Assembly (NCBI GenBank): GCA_002344565.1
Contig: DDTZ01000019.1
Location: 16,441 to 31,997 of the forward strand
Origin: Bdellovibrionaceae bacterium UBA2351
GTDB lineage: Bacteria; Bdellovibrionota; Bdellovibrionia; Bdellovibrionales; Bdellovibrionaceae
Length of the DNA: 15,557 nt
Reading direction: 5' to 3'
A program made the translations under genes and the position numbers. The notes below the pieces were generated by a model. The model was not told where the DNA came from. It searched no databases and saw only the letters and a program-made list of their open reading frames with translations. Below, in pieces: positions 7,268-14,949 of the stretch (position 1 is its first letter; the number at the start of each line of letters is the position of its first letter).

Positions 7268-7447
7268 AACCTACTCCTAGGCACAAGGGCTAAATAGCTA
7301 ATTAGGAGTTGGTAATGAAACACCTGTTCCACACCCAAACCGTATATACTTATCTAAGATAAGAAATTTTGCTCAAACTGTATTCACTCTATACAAAATA
7401 AGGCACTTTAATGGCCGTCAAAAGTCATGACTGATCAGCACCGGTTC

Positions 7448-7477
7448 TTGACATCAAACAAATAAAAATTCTAATAT
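7448..7477 (+). promoter_or_regulatory. Promoter of tRNA-Leu
   Basis: A perfect -35 TTGACA (7448-7453) is followed after 18 bases by TAATAT (7472-7477). Transcription should start near 7484, about 6 bases before the mature tRNA end. The rest of the gap 7268-7447 has no gene I can support. It holds a perfect 6-3-6 inverted repeat CTTATC-TAA-GATAAG (7349-7363) and a tiny open frame discussed in the findings. Confidence 0.75.
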
Positions 7478-7489
7478 TCTAGGACAAGT

Positions 7490-7574
7490 GCGCCCGTGGT
7501 GAAATTGGTAGACACGTACGCTTGAGGTGCGTAAGCCGAAAGGTGTCGCGGTTCAAGTCCGCGCGGGCGCACCA
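7490..7574 (+). tRNA. tRNA-Leu, anticodon GAG
   Basis: The 85-base gene folds as a class II tRNA. The acceptor stem GCGCCCG pairs perfectly with CGGGCGC, and ACCA is encoded at the 3' end. The anticodon stem TACGC/GCGTA carries loop TTGAGGT, giving GAG (7524-7526), which reads CUC and CUU leucine codons. The variable arm AGCCGAAAGGTGT is long, as expected for leucine. The T arm CGCGG-TTCAAGT-CCGCG is perfect. No terminator is obvious between it and the convergent lipoprotein gene that ends at 7633. Confidence 0.97.
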
Positions 7575-7632
7575 ATCTAGCAAGTATTCAAACTCCGATG
7601 CCCATTCCTGAGACATAATTAACACTTTTACT

Positions 7633-9813
7633 TTAGTTCACCTGAATTTCAGGATACGCATACATGATTACATTCCTTACAGCGCCATCCTGAAAACTAC
7701 ACGTTCCGTTGGCTAAATAGTCCCCATGCCCTTGATAGGCTCCCAAGTTTGGAGAGTAAATACATCTGTCACCACTTTCGCAAAGCCCGTTGTCGTTTCC
7801 AACCCCGTCAGTAGATATTTCTAACGCATTAATTAAAAAGGTAATGGGCGTAGTTTGTTTATTTGTTACCGTTTTATCTCCATGAACAGCCTCTGGACAT
7901 ATCGAGTCTGACACAAATGCCGAGTTGGCGTTCACGCCATTATTACTTTTATTTAGAAAAGGACTGGCAATCGAATTAAAACGATGATCGCTAATAAAGC
8001 AATTTCCGGTCAGACAGTGCGAGCCCGCGCCTGGTTGTGTCACCCACATTCTAAAGAAATTTTCAAAATTTACCCAATCCGTAATGCTTGCAAACGGGAT
8101 AGACCCGATTGATGGAGAGGTTTGATTGGCTGCGTCCGTCGCAATACCCACTAGAAAATCAACCTGGTATGAAGACGGAAAAAAGATCCAATTAGCATCC
8201 GATAGCCCAACATTACCGCAGTTTGTAGTGACTGTTCCTGGATTTGTCCTCATTGCATTGGCCGAACAACGTCCTGTATTGGCGTCATCATGTATCGCAA
8301 TATTTTCCGTAAACGCCACATTACTTGCATCCACAGAAATGGCTGGCGTCCATGGATCACCAGCGGAAAATCCCATTTGGGATAAAATATGTCCGTCCCC
8401 ATTTACTTCAAGCATTGTGTAGCCTTCGACCAACAGGGTTTGATTAATCAAATTTGAATTTCCCGCAACCAATAGATCCGTGGTATTGGCTTGAACTGTC
8501 GTCACGTGGTGAACCGTGTTCCGATCTCCCAATATGTTCAAGTTGTTCCTAGAATAGGAAACTAAACTATCCGAAACAATATTATCCGCCCCTTCCACGA
8601 CAAGCGCATGGCCGGTCGCCGACAAACCCAGGTTTAAATGACTTAAAATATTGCCATCGGAACTTCCGTACAGAGTCATTAAATTCCAAAAGCTACCACC
8701 GCCATCTGTGCTGTTTGCAATACGAATATTTTTAAATCTACTGTAGCTTGAGTTACTCACTGACAAAACGGTGTATGTCCCCCAGGCCTGCTGAATTTTG
8801 ATATCCACTAAAAACAAATTTTGAGACAATTCAGTATAAATAGCTTCGCTGGTGCCCGTTTTCTTAATATCGATTTTTTTTAATACAAAGTTTTTAGCTG
8901 TGTGTAGAAAAAATATCATATCCCCAAATGGCGTCGACGACGATTTATCTGAAAATGAACCTTCAAGCCAAGTATACTTTTGATTACCTGATGCTATAAG
9001 GCATTTATAATTTGCACCCGCTGTTTCAGCGGAACTACCTTCGCAGTTGTTCACTGTTCCGTTGTAATAGAGCGTAGCACCGTCTTTCACTACGATTCCG
9101 ATTTGATCAGTATCAATATTAATCCCAATGGTATCCGTGTCATTTGAAACCACGAAAATGGTTCCCGCGGCCGTACTTGAAGTCAGGCTCAACACGGATG
9201 CCGAAGAACTGGGAAGTTCCTCAATTGGATTTCTCCCCGATTGAATGCTCCACCATTTTTGCGAGGAGCTGACCCCGATCGAAACGCCTGATTGTTTTAA
9301 CTCAACAAAGTTAGCTTTCCAATCCCGGGCCGTAAAATCGATGATGTCTGAAAGACCTTTATTATCTTGAAACCCAACGGAATAGAATGTAACGCCGCTA
9401 CCGGGAGGCTGATTGGTTTTACAAAACCAAGAAAACGCGTTTAACGAATCTGTCAGGGTTAAGTTGTCACAGCTACTCATCATCCGCAACGACACCTTTA
9501 GTTTATCTCCCCCATGTAGGCAGGCATCGATGGCCGCGCTTTCAGTCCCATCACAGGCGACGTCGGGTTGCGATACCAAGTCCGTTCCCCCATTATTACC
9601 TTTGATGAATTTTAAAAAGTCGGCTCCATTCAAAGGATAAACTTTCTCTACAACAAGGTCGTAGAGCGTTCCCGGAGATGTATCTGGGCTTTTAGGAGCT
9701 TCATTGGAAGAACTTACTAAGGAGGTGATTCGAGAGTTTAAAAAGCAACCTTGAATAAAAATCGAGGCAGCAAATAATATGAGCGTTCGATTTCTAATCT
9801 CAAAAATGGTCAT
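7633..9813 (-). CDS. Large surface or periplasmic lipoprotein with beta-helix-like repeats
   Basis: The product of about 726 residues begins with a lipoprotein signal: positive MTIFEIRNR, hydrophobic TLILFAASIFI, then lipobox IQGC with Cys23 as the lipidation site. A Ser/Pro-rich linker follows (SSSNEAPKSPDTSPG). The region from about 300 to 500 has irregular short strands rich in Asn, Ser and Thr (such as HALVVEGADNIVSDSLVSYS and NILGDRNTVHHVTTVQANT), as in right-handed parallel beta-helix proteins. Cysteines are scattered and likely form disulfides. No enzyme motif is visible, so adhesion, cell-envelope or polysaccharide binding are only guesses. ATG at 9813 is preferred over TTG at 9816; GAGGG lies 8-9 bases upstream. 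Convergent with tRNA-Leu. The 157-base gap upstream holds only AT-rich sequence. Confidence 0.85.
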   Translation of the reverse strand: MTIFEIRNRTLILFAASIFIQGCFLNSRITSLVSSSNEAPKSPDTSPGTLYDLVVEKVYPLNGADFLKFIKGNNGGTDLVSQPDVACDGTESAAIDACLHGGDKLKVSLRMMSSCDNLTLTDSLNAFSWFCKTNQPPGSGVTFYSVGFQDNKGLSDIIDFTARDWKANFVELKQSGVSIGVSSSQKWWSIQSGRNPIEELPSSSASVLSLTSSTAAGTIFVVSNDTDTIGINIDTDQIGIVVKDGATLYYNGTVNNCEGSSAETAGANYKCLIASGNQKYTWLEGSFSDKSSSTPFGDMIFFLHTAKNFVLKKIDIKKTGTSEAIYTELSQNLFLVDIKIQQAWGTYTVLSVSNSSYSRFKNIRIANSTDGGGSFWNLMTLYGSSDGNILSHLNLGLSATGHALVVEGADNIVSDSLVSYSRNNLNILGDRNTVHHVTTVQANTTDLLVAGNSNLINQTLLVEGYTMLEVNGDGHILSQMGFSAGDPWTPAISVDASNVAFTENIAIHDDANTGRCSANAMRTNPGTVTTNCGNVGLSDANWIFFPSSYQVDFLVGIATDAANQTSPSIGSIPFASITDWVNFENFFRMWVTQPGAGSHCLTGNCFISDHRFNSIASPFLNKSNNGVNANSAFVSDSICPEAVHGDKTVTNKQTTPITFLINALEISTDGVGNDNGLCESGDRCIYSPNLGAYQGHGDYLANGTCSFQDGAVRNVIMYAYPEIQVN

Positions 9814-9970
9814 CAACCAACCCTCGATGTATTCTATTCGGTGTTAGTTTTATTTTACTTAAAAACCAGACGTATCATTTTGATTCGTTGTAGGTTTATT
9901 TTTTATTAAAAAAATCTTGAGCTACCTATAGACTTCGCTATTAAGCTTTACCGGCTTAGCAACAGTCTCT

Positions 9971-10744
9971 CTAAAAATCAGCTGGGTACCAGCATTCAGG
10001 ACGAGGCTGGCCTAAGGCTCCCGCAATCAGTGTGTCTAATCGGCACTGCGGAGTTGGATAGAATCGGCTATCCAAATTGATCTCTTTGACTACGGTAGGA
10101 TCAAAACTTTCAAAGCTGATTGTTTGTGTATCGCTTTTACTGATCAGTCGAAGATTTATAAATCCCCGCATCGCCGCAAAGGTCCTAAGACAATGATGAT
10201 ATTCTTTAGATTCAATTTCAAATCGAGATCCGCATTTTTTTAACGCCACTGGAAGTTCCACCTTTTCGGTTAGGGGCAACTGATCCCAAATTTTTGGTAA
10301 ACACACACGAGCCGCATAGTAATCAGATTGCCCTTCAGTCGAAGACGGAAAGTCACTACTATCCAAAGCAGATGGATCTTTGAACGGAGCACCTCCGATG
10401 CCATGACCCAGTTCGTGACATAAAACTAAGGCTGCGGAGTCAGCGTCGAATCCGTCTAATTTTAGCATTCCGCCAGTAATCGTGATTTCATGAAATAGAG
10501 CACCCGTCTTTGAATCCAAATTTTGGACGTACGAGGCTAAAACAAGATCTATGTTTAACCATTCAAAATTACCGATTTTCCGATTAAAAAAAATAGACTC
10601 TTTTTTGATCGCTAGTTCGTCAGAGTAAGCTTTATGAAATGCCGAAAATACGGTTTCAATTTCCGTAGAACTAACTTGGGCTCTTAATTTTGTGGCACTT
10701 ACAAAGCAAGCAACAACAACCAGTACTAGAATTCGAAATTTCAT
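9971..10744 (-). CDS. Exported zinc metallopeptidase-like protein (HExxH)
   Basis: The 257-residue product has a clear Sec signal peptide (MKFRILVLVVVACFVSATKL, likely cut near LRA-Q). It has a zinc-peptidase motif CHELGHGIGG with His110, Glu111 and His114. Downstream, STEGQSDYYAAR supplies Glu137 as the probable third zinc ligand, the arrangement of gluzincin peptidases. It also has several cysteines (109, 148 and more toward the C-terminus), consistent with disulfides in the periplasm. I cannot assign a precise peptidase family. The substrate could be envelope or prey protein, which is inference. It lies 71 bases after trxC and 157 bases before the lipoprotein gene, all in the same direction, so co-expression is possible but not shown. 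Confidence 0.82.
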   Translation of the reverse strand: MKFRILVLVVVACFVSATKLRAQVSSTEIETVFSAFHKAYSDELAIKKESIFFNRKIGNFEWLNIDLVLASYVQNLDSKTGALFHEITITGGMLKLDGFDADSAALVLCHELGHGIGGAPFKDPSALDSSDFPSSTEGQSDYYAARVCLPKIWDQLPLTEKVELPVALKKCGSRFEIESKEYHHCLRTFAAMRGFINLRLISKSDTQTISFESFDPTVVKEINLDSRFYPTPQCRLDTLIAGALGQPRPECWYPADF

Positions 10745-10777
10745 AAATAGACCTCTGTGAGAACCTACCCATGTTTA

Positions 10778-10810
10778 CCACAGTTTGTGGCTAATTTTTC
10801 AATTTTGAAA
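10778..10810. repeat. Two adjacent small inverted repeats after trxC
   Basis: CCACA-GTT-TGTGG (10778-10790) and TTTCAA-TT-TTGAAA (10797-10810) are perfect inverted repeats in the 62 bases after the trxC stop. Neither is followed by a T run on the minus strand. They may stabilise the 3' end of the trxC message or serve as protein-binding sites in front of the metallopeptidase gene. Confidence 0.35.
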
Positions 10811-10815
10811 TGTTT

Positions 10816-11253
10816 TCAGTATCGAATTGTTTGATCAAGCCAACGTTCGAATTGATCGCTCGGCATGGCTCCGGACTGCCGGGCTACTTCGACACCATTT
10901 TTGAAAACTAGGATCGTTGGAATGCTTCTGATACCAAGGCGTCCGGCTGTCTGTTGATTTTTTTCAGAGTCTAGCTTTACAAACACCACTTTTCCGGCGA
11001 ACGTATCACTCGCCTCTTTAAACGTAGGAGCAAACGATCGGCACGGACCACACCACTGAGCCCAGACATCAACCACAACAGGGAGAGGTGATTTTGCAAT
11101 AAGTTTTGAAAAAACGTTGTCGCTTCCCTCGATCAGGGCACCATGCACAGGAAGCTCTGTCTTGCAGGCTCCACATATAGCGGCCTTCCCCGACTCCAAA
11201 TCGACGCGGTTTAGTTGTCCACACTTTTCACATACCGAATAGGTTTTTGCCAT
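10816..11253 (-). CDS. trxC: Thioredoxin 2 with N-terminal zinc ribbon
   Basis: A cytoplasmic disulfide reductase of the oxidative-stress type. The 145 residues comprise a zinc ribbon (Cys8, Cys11, Cys27, Cys30 in two CxxC pairs) followed by a thioredoxin fold. The active site is WCGPC (67-71), with cis-proline at SIPT (Pro112) and the usual FKNGVEVARQSGA strand-turn near the end. Length matches E. coli TrxC (139). AAGGAG lies 8 bases before the ATG. It is the last gene of the MBL hydrolase-DUF302-trxC block, 15 bases behind DUF302. That context suggests it supplies reducing power to handle persulfides or disulfides made by the neighbouring enzymes (inference). Confidence 0.95.
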   Translation of the reverse strand: MAKTYSVCEKCGQLNRVDLESGKAAICGACKTELPVHGALIEGSDNVFSKLIAKSPLPVVVDVWAQWCGPCRSFAPTFKEASDTFAGKVVFVKLDSEKNQQTAGRLGIRSIPTILVFKNGVEVARQSGAMPSDQFERWLDQTIRY

Positions 11254-11268
11254 TTCTAAGACTCCTTT

Positions 11269-11658
11269 TTAAAGAGCGAGTATGACCTTTTCAAGATCAC
11301 TTTCTGCTTTTAATATCGAATCACTTTTTTCAACACCGTTTACAAATTCCAGCATCATTGTTGGACGCATGGCTTCGACAATAACTTTTCCCACTGCAAT
11401 TTCCCGGACGACAATATTACACGGAATAAGCAGTGCCACGTCCGTCGATTGCCGAAAGGCTTCCAATGCCAGCCGCGGATTACAGGCACCAAGAATCACA
11501 CACGGATTAATTTTTTCATTCAATTTTTCTTGAATCTTCTGATCAAAATCAATTCTAGTGAGAATGCCAAACCCAATGGGTTTAAGTGCCTCGGTCACTT
11601 TCACACAAACGTCGGCTACATTACCAGAAACTTCTTTTTGAATTGATAGATTATCCAT
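11269..11658 (-). CDS. DUF302-family protein
   Basis: The 129-residue cytoplasmic protein matches the DUF302 pattern: FGILTRIDFDQKIQEKL, then CVILGACNPRLALEAF with Cys59 in GACNP, then VALLIPCNIVVRE with Cys80 in the PCN motif. These conserved cysteines suggest redox or thiol chemistry, but no activity is established for the family. The start has GGGAG directly upstream. It lies between the MBL hydrolase (33-base gap) and trxC (15-base gap), so all three are probably one operon. From memory, DUF302 genes often occur near sulfur-transfer and persulfide genes in proteobacteria, which supports the same reading here. Confidence 0.88.
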   Translation of the reverse strand: MDNLSIQKEVSGNVADVCVKVTEALKPIGFGILTRIDFDQKIQEKLNEKINPCVILGACNPRLALEAFRQSTDVALLIPCNIVVREIAVGKVIVEAMRPTMMLEFVNGVEKSDSILKAESDLEKVILAL

Positions 11659-11691
11659 ACAGCTCCCAAAATCCGAATCGTGTTTTCATAT

Positions 11692-12555
11692 TTACTCTCT
11701 CACCGGTATTTTTAAATAGGGAGTCCCATTTTCTTCCGCTTTAGGGAGTTGACCAGCGTCTATATTCACCTGAACACTTGGTAAAAGTAGTCGCGGAGCC
11801 GCTAGCATTTTATCACGATTGTTTCTGAACTCGACGAAACTCTCTTTCGTTGTTTCGGCGTTCAGTTGAATATTCTTTCGTTTTTCTTCACCAATGGTCG
11901 ATTCAAACGCTAACGGACGACCTTTAGGTTGATAGTCATGGCCCACAAAAACTCGAAACTGTTCGGGCAATTTATATATTTTGTCATGAACCGAATGATA
12001 GAGTTCGCCCGCGCTTCCTGCCGGGAAATCGCATCGTCCTGTCCCATAGTCAGGCATAAACAAAGCATCACCTGTAAAAACGGCGTCCCCTATGACGTAA
12101 GTTCCACAAGCGGGCGTGTGCCCCGGAGTATAAAGAGTTTCGATCTCTAAAGATCCCGCCTTGAGTGTCTTTCCTTCTTCAAGCAAAAGATCGAACTGAC
12201 TTCCATCCGTTTTAAAATTAGAACCAAGATTAAAAACAGATTTGAAAACTTTTTGAACATCTGTGATTCGAGCCCCAATCCCGATTTTTGAACCGGGTAT
12301 TTTCTTTTTTAATACTTGAGATCCCGACACGTGATCGGCATGGGCGTGAGTTTCAAGAATGTAGTGAACCTTTAACCTGTTCGACGTTACATACTCTAAA
12401 ACTCTGTCAGCGGAACCCGTAGACATTTTCGAAGACGCTTGATCATAATCCCACACGGGATCAAGTATAACAGCGTCTCTGGTTGATGGATCAAATGCGA
12501 CGTAGGTTAGCGTCCATGTAGCTTGATCAAAAAATTCTTTTACAATTGGTTGCAT
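11692..12555 (-). CDS. ETHE1/Blh-like MBL-fold hydrolase, probable persulfide dioxygenase type
   Basis: The 287-residue metallo-beta-lactamase-fold protein carries THAHADHVSG (His70, His72, Asp74, His75), TPGHTPAC (His146), FTGDALF (Asp163) and VGHDYQPKGR (His206). GRCDFPAGSA matches the ETHE1/Blh branch rather than ordinary glyoxalase II. The insertion DPVWDYDQASSKMSTGSADRV is typical of bacterial Blh-like members. ETHE1 relatives oxidise glutathione persulfide to sulfite using a single iron (family knowledge). Whether this one does, or hydrolyses a thioester, is unproven. No rhodanese domain is fused. It heads an operon with DUF302 and trxC. The ribosome site is CGAGGT, 6-7 bases before the ATG. 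A 6-2-6 inverted repeat and a TATAAA lie upstream and suggest regulated transcription. Confidence 0.9.
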   Translation of the reverse strand: MQPIVKEFFDQATWTLTYVAFDPSTRDAVILDPVWDYDQASSKMSTGSADRVLEYVTSNRLKVHYILETHAHADHVSGSQVLKKKIPGSKIGIGARITDVQKVFKSVFNLGSNFKTDGSQFDLLLEEGKTLKAGSLEIETLYTPGHTPACGTYVIGDAVFTGDALFMPDYGTGRCDFPAGSAGELYHSVHDKIYKLPEQFRVFVGHDYQPKGRPLAFESTIGEEKRKNIQLNAETTKESFVEFRNNRDKMLAAPRLLLPSVQVNIDAGQLPKAEENGTPYLKIPVRE

Positions 12556-12632
12556 ATTTTACCTCGTTTTATGGGAGTAGAAAAATTCCTCTGCTATATT
12601 TATAACTCTAATAGAAAATTTACGAATCAACT

Positions 12633-12646
12633 ATGTGCCAGCTCAT
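12633..12646. promoter_or_regulatory. Imperfect operator-like palindrome upstream of the MBL operon
   Basis: ATGTGC-CA-GCTCAT is a 6-2-6 inverted repeat with one mismatched pair, centred 84 bases before the MBL start. It agrees at 11 of 14 positions with the perfect palindrome at 14950-14963. Its centre is 35.5 bases from the 5' end of a TATAAA (12599-12604, minus strand). That distance is the same as at the cytochrome promoter. Crp/Fnr-family binding is the best guess. Confidence 0.45.
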
Positions 12647-12677
12647 GATTTTTCATATAATTCCACAACTCTTGGCG

Positions 12678-13298
12678 TTAAATCACTGGAACCGTTTCTT
12701 TAACACTTTGACGCCTCATCATCGAAGAGTAAAATCGCGCCAGCGTCGGGTATTGATCAGACCAAGTGAAATCTTCACTAAATCTAAGTCCGATATATCC
12801 GAGCGCGCTAATGACCGCAATGTCAGCGACGCCAAATTCAGTTCCGTAAAAATACATTTTATCTCCAAGTATTTTTTCTAGTTCTGCCAATCCTCGGTGG
12901 ACTTTACCAAACTGGCGGTCTATCCACCACTGGTGCTGCAGTTCTTTGGGTCGTTTCTTTCGTTCAGCAAACAGACATAGCGAAGCATCCATGATGCCGT
13001 CGGCAAGAGCTTCAATTTGCTTTACCTTAATTCTTTCAATTGGATTGTCTGGAAATAATTTAATAGAGGCTATGGTTTCTAGATATTCTGTAATTACCCT
13101 AGAATCATAAATCGCTTCCCCGTCACCGGTAAGCCAGACAGGTACTTTACCCAGCGGATTTTTTTGAGGAACGCCGGTGTCGTCGTTCCAAGGAACGTCG
13201 ACCACCATTTCAAAATCAATTTTTTTTTCAAGGGCTGCGATGCGGACCTTGCGCGCGTAGGGACTAGTTAGCGAGACTATGAGTTTATGCTTTTGCAT
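12678..13298 (-). CDS. Glutathione S-transferase family protein (YibF-like)
   Basis: The 206-residue protein has the thioredoxin-like GST N-domain with TSPYARKVRIAALEK (Ser12 at the catalytic position), NPLGKVPVWL (47-56, cis-Pro53) and DSRVITEYL (65-73, gamma-glutamyl contact). An all-helical C-domain follows. KQIEALADGIMDASL and the NDDTGVPQ-NPLGKVPV stretch closely resemble E. coli YibF, whose physiological role is unclear. AAGGA lies 7 bases before the ATG. It is the third gene of the cytochrome-DUF2490-GST run, 20 bases after DUF2490. Glutathione persulfide or detoxification chemistry would fit the neighbours but is inference. Confidence 0.92.
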   Translation of the reverse strand: MQKHKLIVSLTSPYARKVRIAALEKKIDFEMVVDVPWNDDTGVPQKNPLGKVPVWLTGDGEAIYDSRVITEYLETIASIKLFPDNPIERIKVKQIEALADGIMDASLCLFAERKKRPKELQHQWWIDRQFGKVHRGLAELEKILGDKMYFYGTEFGVADIAVISALGYIGLRFSEDFTWSDQYPTLARFYSSMMRRQSVKETVPVI

Positions 13299-13318
13299 AT
13301 GTTTTTCCTTTCAAGTTG

Positions 13319-13966
13319 TTAAAATGAAAAAATAGTTTGCAGTTGAAGCCATTCAAAACGTTCCGACGATTTGGGTGTTTTCATATAGCCAGTCGTATTG
13401 AAAATATAGAATTCTATATTTTCGGTAATGTATCGAACGCCGATGCCAAATCGATTTTCATTGAATCCGCTGGAAAATTTACTTCGCCCTTCGGGCACAT
13501 AGAAGACTTCATCGTACACAGAAACCCCAAACGCGTGCTGCGGAATAAAGTTAAGCTGAAGTCGATTGCGAGAACGAAGATAAACAAAATCATCGGATAT
13601 AAAACTTCTCTGTTCTAATCCAAGCCTAAACACACCTGACACTTTATTTTCTATAGTGAAATTGTAGAGGCCAAACTGATGTAGCCGTCTTTCATCTGAT
13701 CCCATGTTGAAATCTACATAGGCTCCGCCAACTAAATACGCCCAAGCACCAAGCCGCCCTCCCCAAGATAACCTATAAAGATCCAGAAACTTTTCAGAAA
13801 ATAGGTCGCCGCGATCACGTCTCACGTATTCAGCGAATATCTGTTGCCCCTCGGTAAGTCGTTTTCTAAACTGGAACATGCCCCAGTTCTCGTGCCGAGC
13901 AAATAGCTGTAGGCTAAACGTCAGGATAAGAAAATAAATTGAAAGTGTACGTTTAATATCGCGCAT
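13319..13966 (-). CDS. DUF2490-family outer-membrane beta-barrel protein
   Basis: The 215-residue product begins with a signal peptide (about residues 1-23, ending LFARH). It then shows alternating amphipathic strands (RLGAWAYLVGGAYVDF, GVFRLGLEQRSF, RNRLQLNF, FGIGVRYITENIEFYIFN). It ends in phenylalanine (QTIFSF), the usual signature of BAM-inserted barrels. The order LEQR, RNRLQL, VYDEVFY and FNENRFGIG matches DUF2490 proteins, whose function is unknown. The ATG overlaps the end of the upstream cytochrome gene by 14 bases. AAGGAG lies within that gene, about 13 bases ahead, so translation is probably coupled. The context suggests an outer-membrane channel or sensor working with the periplasmic cytochrome (inference). 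Confidence 0.85.
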   Translation of the reverse strand: MRDIKRTLSIYFLILTFSLQLFARHENWGMFQFRKRLTEGQQIFAEYVRRDRGDLFSEKFLDLYRLSWGGRLGAWAYLVGGAYVDFNMGSDERRLHQFGLYNFTIENKVSGVFRLGLEQRSFISDDFVYLRSRNRLQLNFIPQHAFGVSVYDEVFYVPEGRSKFSSGFNENRFGIGVRYITENIEFYIFNTTGYMKTPKSSERFEWLQLQTIFSF

Positions 13967-14897
13967 CTTTAGGTCGATCTCCTTTTGGCCAATCCTTCTT
14001 TTTATTTTTGAAATCAGGACGACTTTGTTGTGTGAAATAGCCGGCTACGTCCCAAGCTTCATCATCGGATAGCGTGCCGCCTTGTCCTAGCGGCATATTT
14101 TTCTTAACAAAGCCCCCAGCGGTATGAAGGCGCGCCATTCCCGCACCGATGTTAAAAGCATTCGCTCCCCAAAGCGCAGGATAGACAAGCTGTCCTTCCT
14201 CTGTATAAAGTCCTTGTCCGTTGTTTTGATGACAATAGGCGCACTTTGATTCATAGACCGCCTTGCCGGCTTGCAAATTCGGCAGTCTATCCAATACAAG
14301 TTTTGGCATTCCACTGCCTTGAATATCTTGTCCAATCGCATAGCCTTTAGAGAGCCACGTCATGTAGCTGATAATATCTGTCATCTCATTGCTTTTTTCT
14401 GGAAGTCTCCGCCCATTCAGGCTTCTCTCAAAGCAATCATTCACTCGATCAATTAAAGTATCTACTTTGCCCGATCGAGATCGGTATTGTGGAAATCTGG
14501 CTACAATTCCAACCCATGGGCCGGCGAATTGAGTCGTCCCCGAATTTAAATGACAGCTCGTGCAATTAATTTTCGCTCCCACAAACTGAGGCAACGTTTC
14601 GAAGGTGTGTTCAAGGTAATTCTTGCCTCGAAGTATACTTTCCCCGTATGCATCATCAGGTACGGTCGAAAGTTCAGGTGCTCTAAAAGGTTGAACAACT
14701 TTTTCCAGAAGTGGTTCTAGCGAACGTGTTAAAACGCTATCGGAACCGTCACTGGTGCTTTTTTTTGCGGCTTTGTTTTTACCTTCGCTTAGCGCGTGTC
14801 CACTCAGAACAAAAAGCAAGCCGGCCAATACAAATAGGAGGCCTACCACAATTGACGCTGTCGAAACGAGTTTTCTATATCGTGTTGCTGGATTCAT
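13953..14897 (-). CDS. tsdA: TsdA-like dihaem cytochrome c (thiosulfate dehydrogenase / tetrathionate reductase family)
   Basis: TsdA enzymes couple two thiosulfates to tetrathionate, or run the reverse reaction, in the periplasm. The 314 residues have an N-terminal membrane anchor (about 12-32) and a Lys/Ser-rich linker. Haem 1 is at CTSCH (112-116). FAGPWVGIVARFPQYRSRSGKVDTLIDRVNDCFERSLNGR follows, in two halves; Cys155 in NDCFERS corresponds to the unusual cysteine axial ligand of TsdA haem 1. Haem 2 is at CAYCH (219-223), with Met268 (KNMPLG) as probable ligand. The membrane anchor differs from the soluble, signal-cleaved prototypes. AAGGA lies 6 bases before the ATG. First gene of a three-gene run, divergent from a Crp/Fnr regulator. 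Direction of catalysis and exact substrate are not proven. Confidence 0.88.
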   Translation of the reverse strand: MNPATRYRKLVSTASIVVGLLFVLAGLLFVLSGHALSEGKNKAAKKSTSDGSDSVLTRSLEPLLEKVVQPFRAPELSTVPDDAYGESILRGKNYLEHTFETLPQFVGAKINCTSCHLNSGTTQFAGPWVGIVARFPQYRSRSGKVDTLIDRVNDCFERSLNGRRLPEKSNEMTDIISYMTWLSKGYAIGQDIQGSGMPKLVLDRLPNLQAGKAVYESKCAYCHQNNGQGLYTEEGQLVYPALWGANAFNIGAGMARLHTAGGFVKKNMPLGQGGTLSDDEAWDVAGYFTQQSRPDFKNKKKDWPKGDRPKDARY

Positions 14898-14949
14898 ATT
14901 AAATCCTTTCTGGTAGTATTAGATTACCTTCAGCGGGTTCAGGGGCATG

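Noticed and set aside
8126..8422. Plus-strand frame of 98 codons inside the lipoprotein gene
   Set aside because: Antisense shadow of a long lipoprotein gene, with no ribosome site or family resemblance.
9900..9925. AT-rich self-complementary tract as a terminator of the metallopeptidase gene
   Set aside because: The stem is only A-T pairs and would be too weak; it is left as plain AT-rich spacer.
12622..12643. Sigma-54 promoter (TGGCAC ... TTGAT) upstream of the MBL gene
   Set aside because: The -24 and -12 elements are one base too close and the invariant GC of the -12 is absent. The palindrome explains TGGCAC better.
14087..14341. Minus-strand frame of 84 codons inside the cytochrome gene
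   Set aside because: A shadow frame of the well-supported dihaem cytochrome, with no ribosome site.
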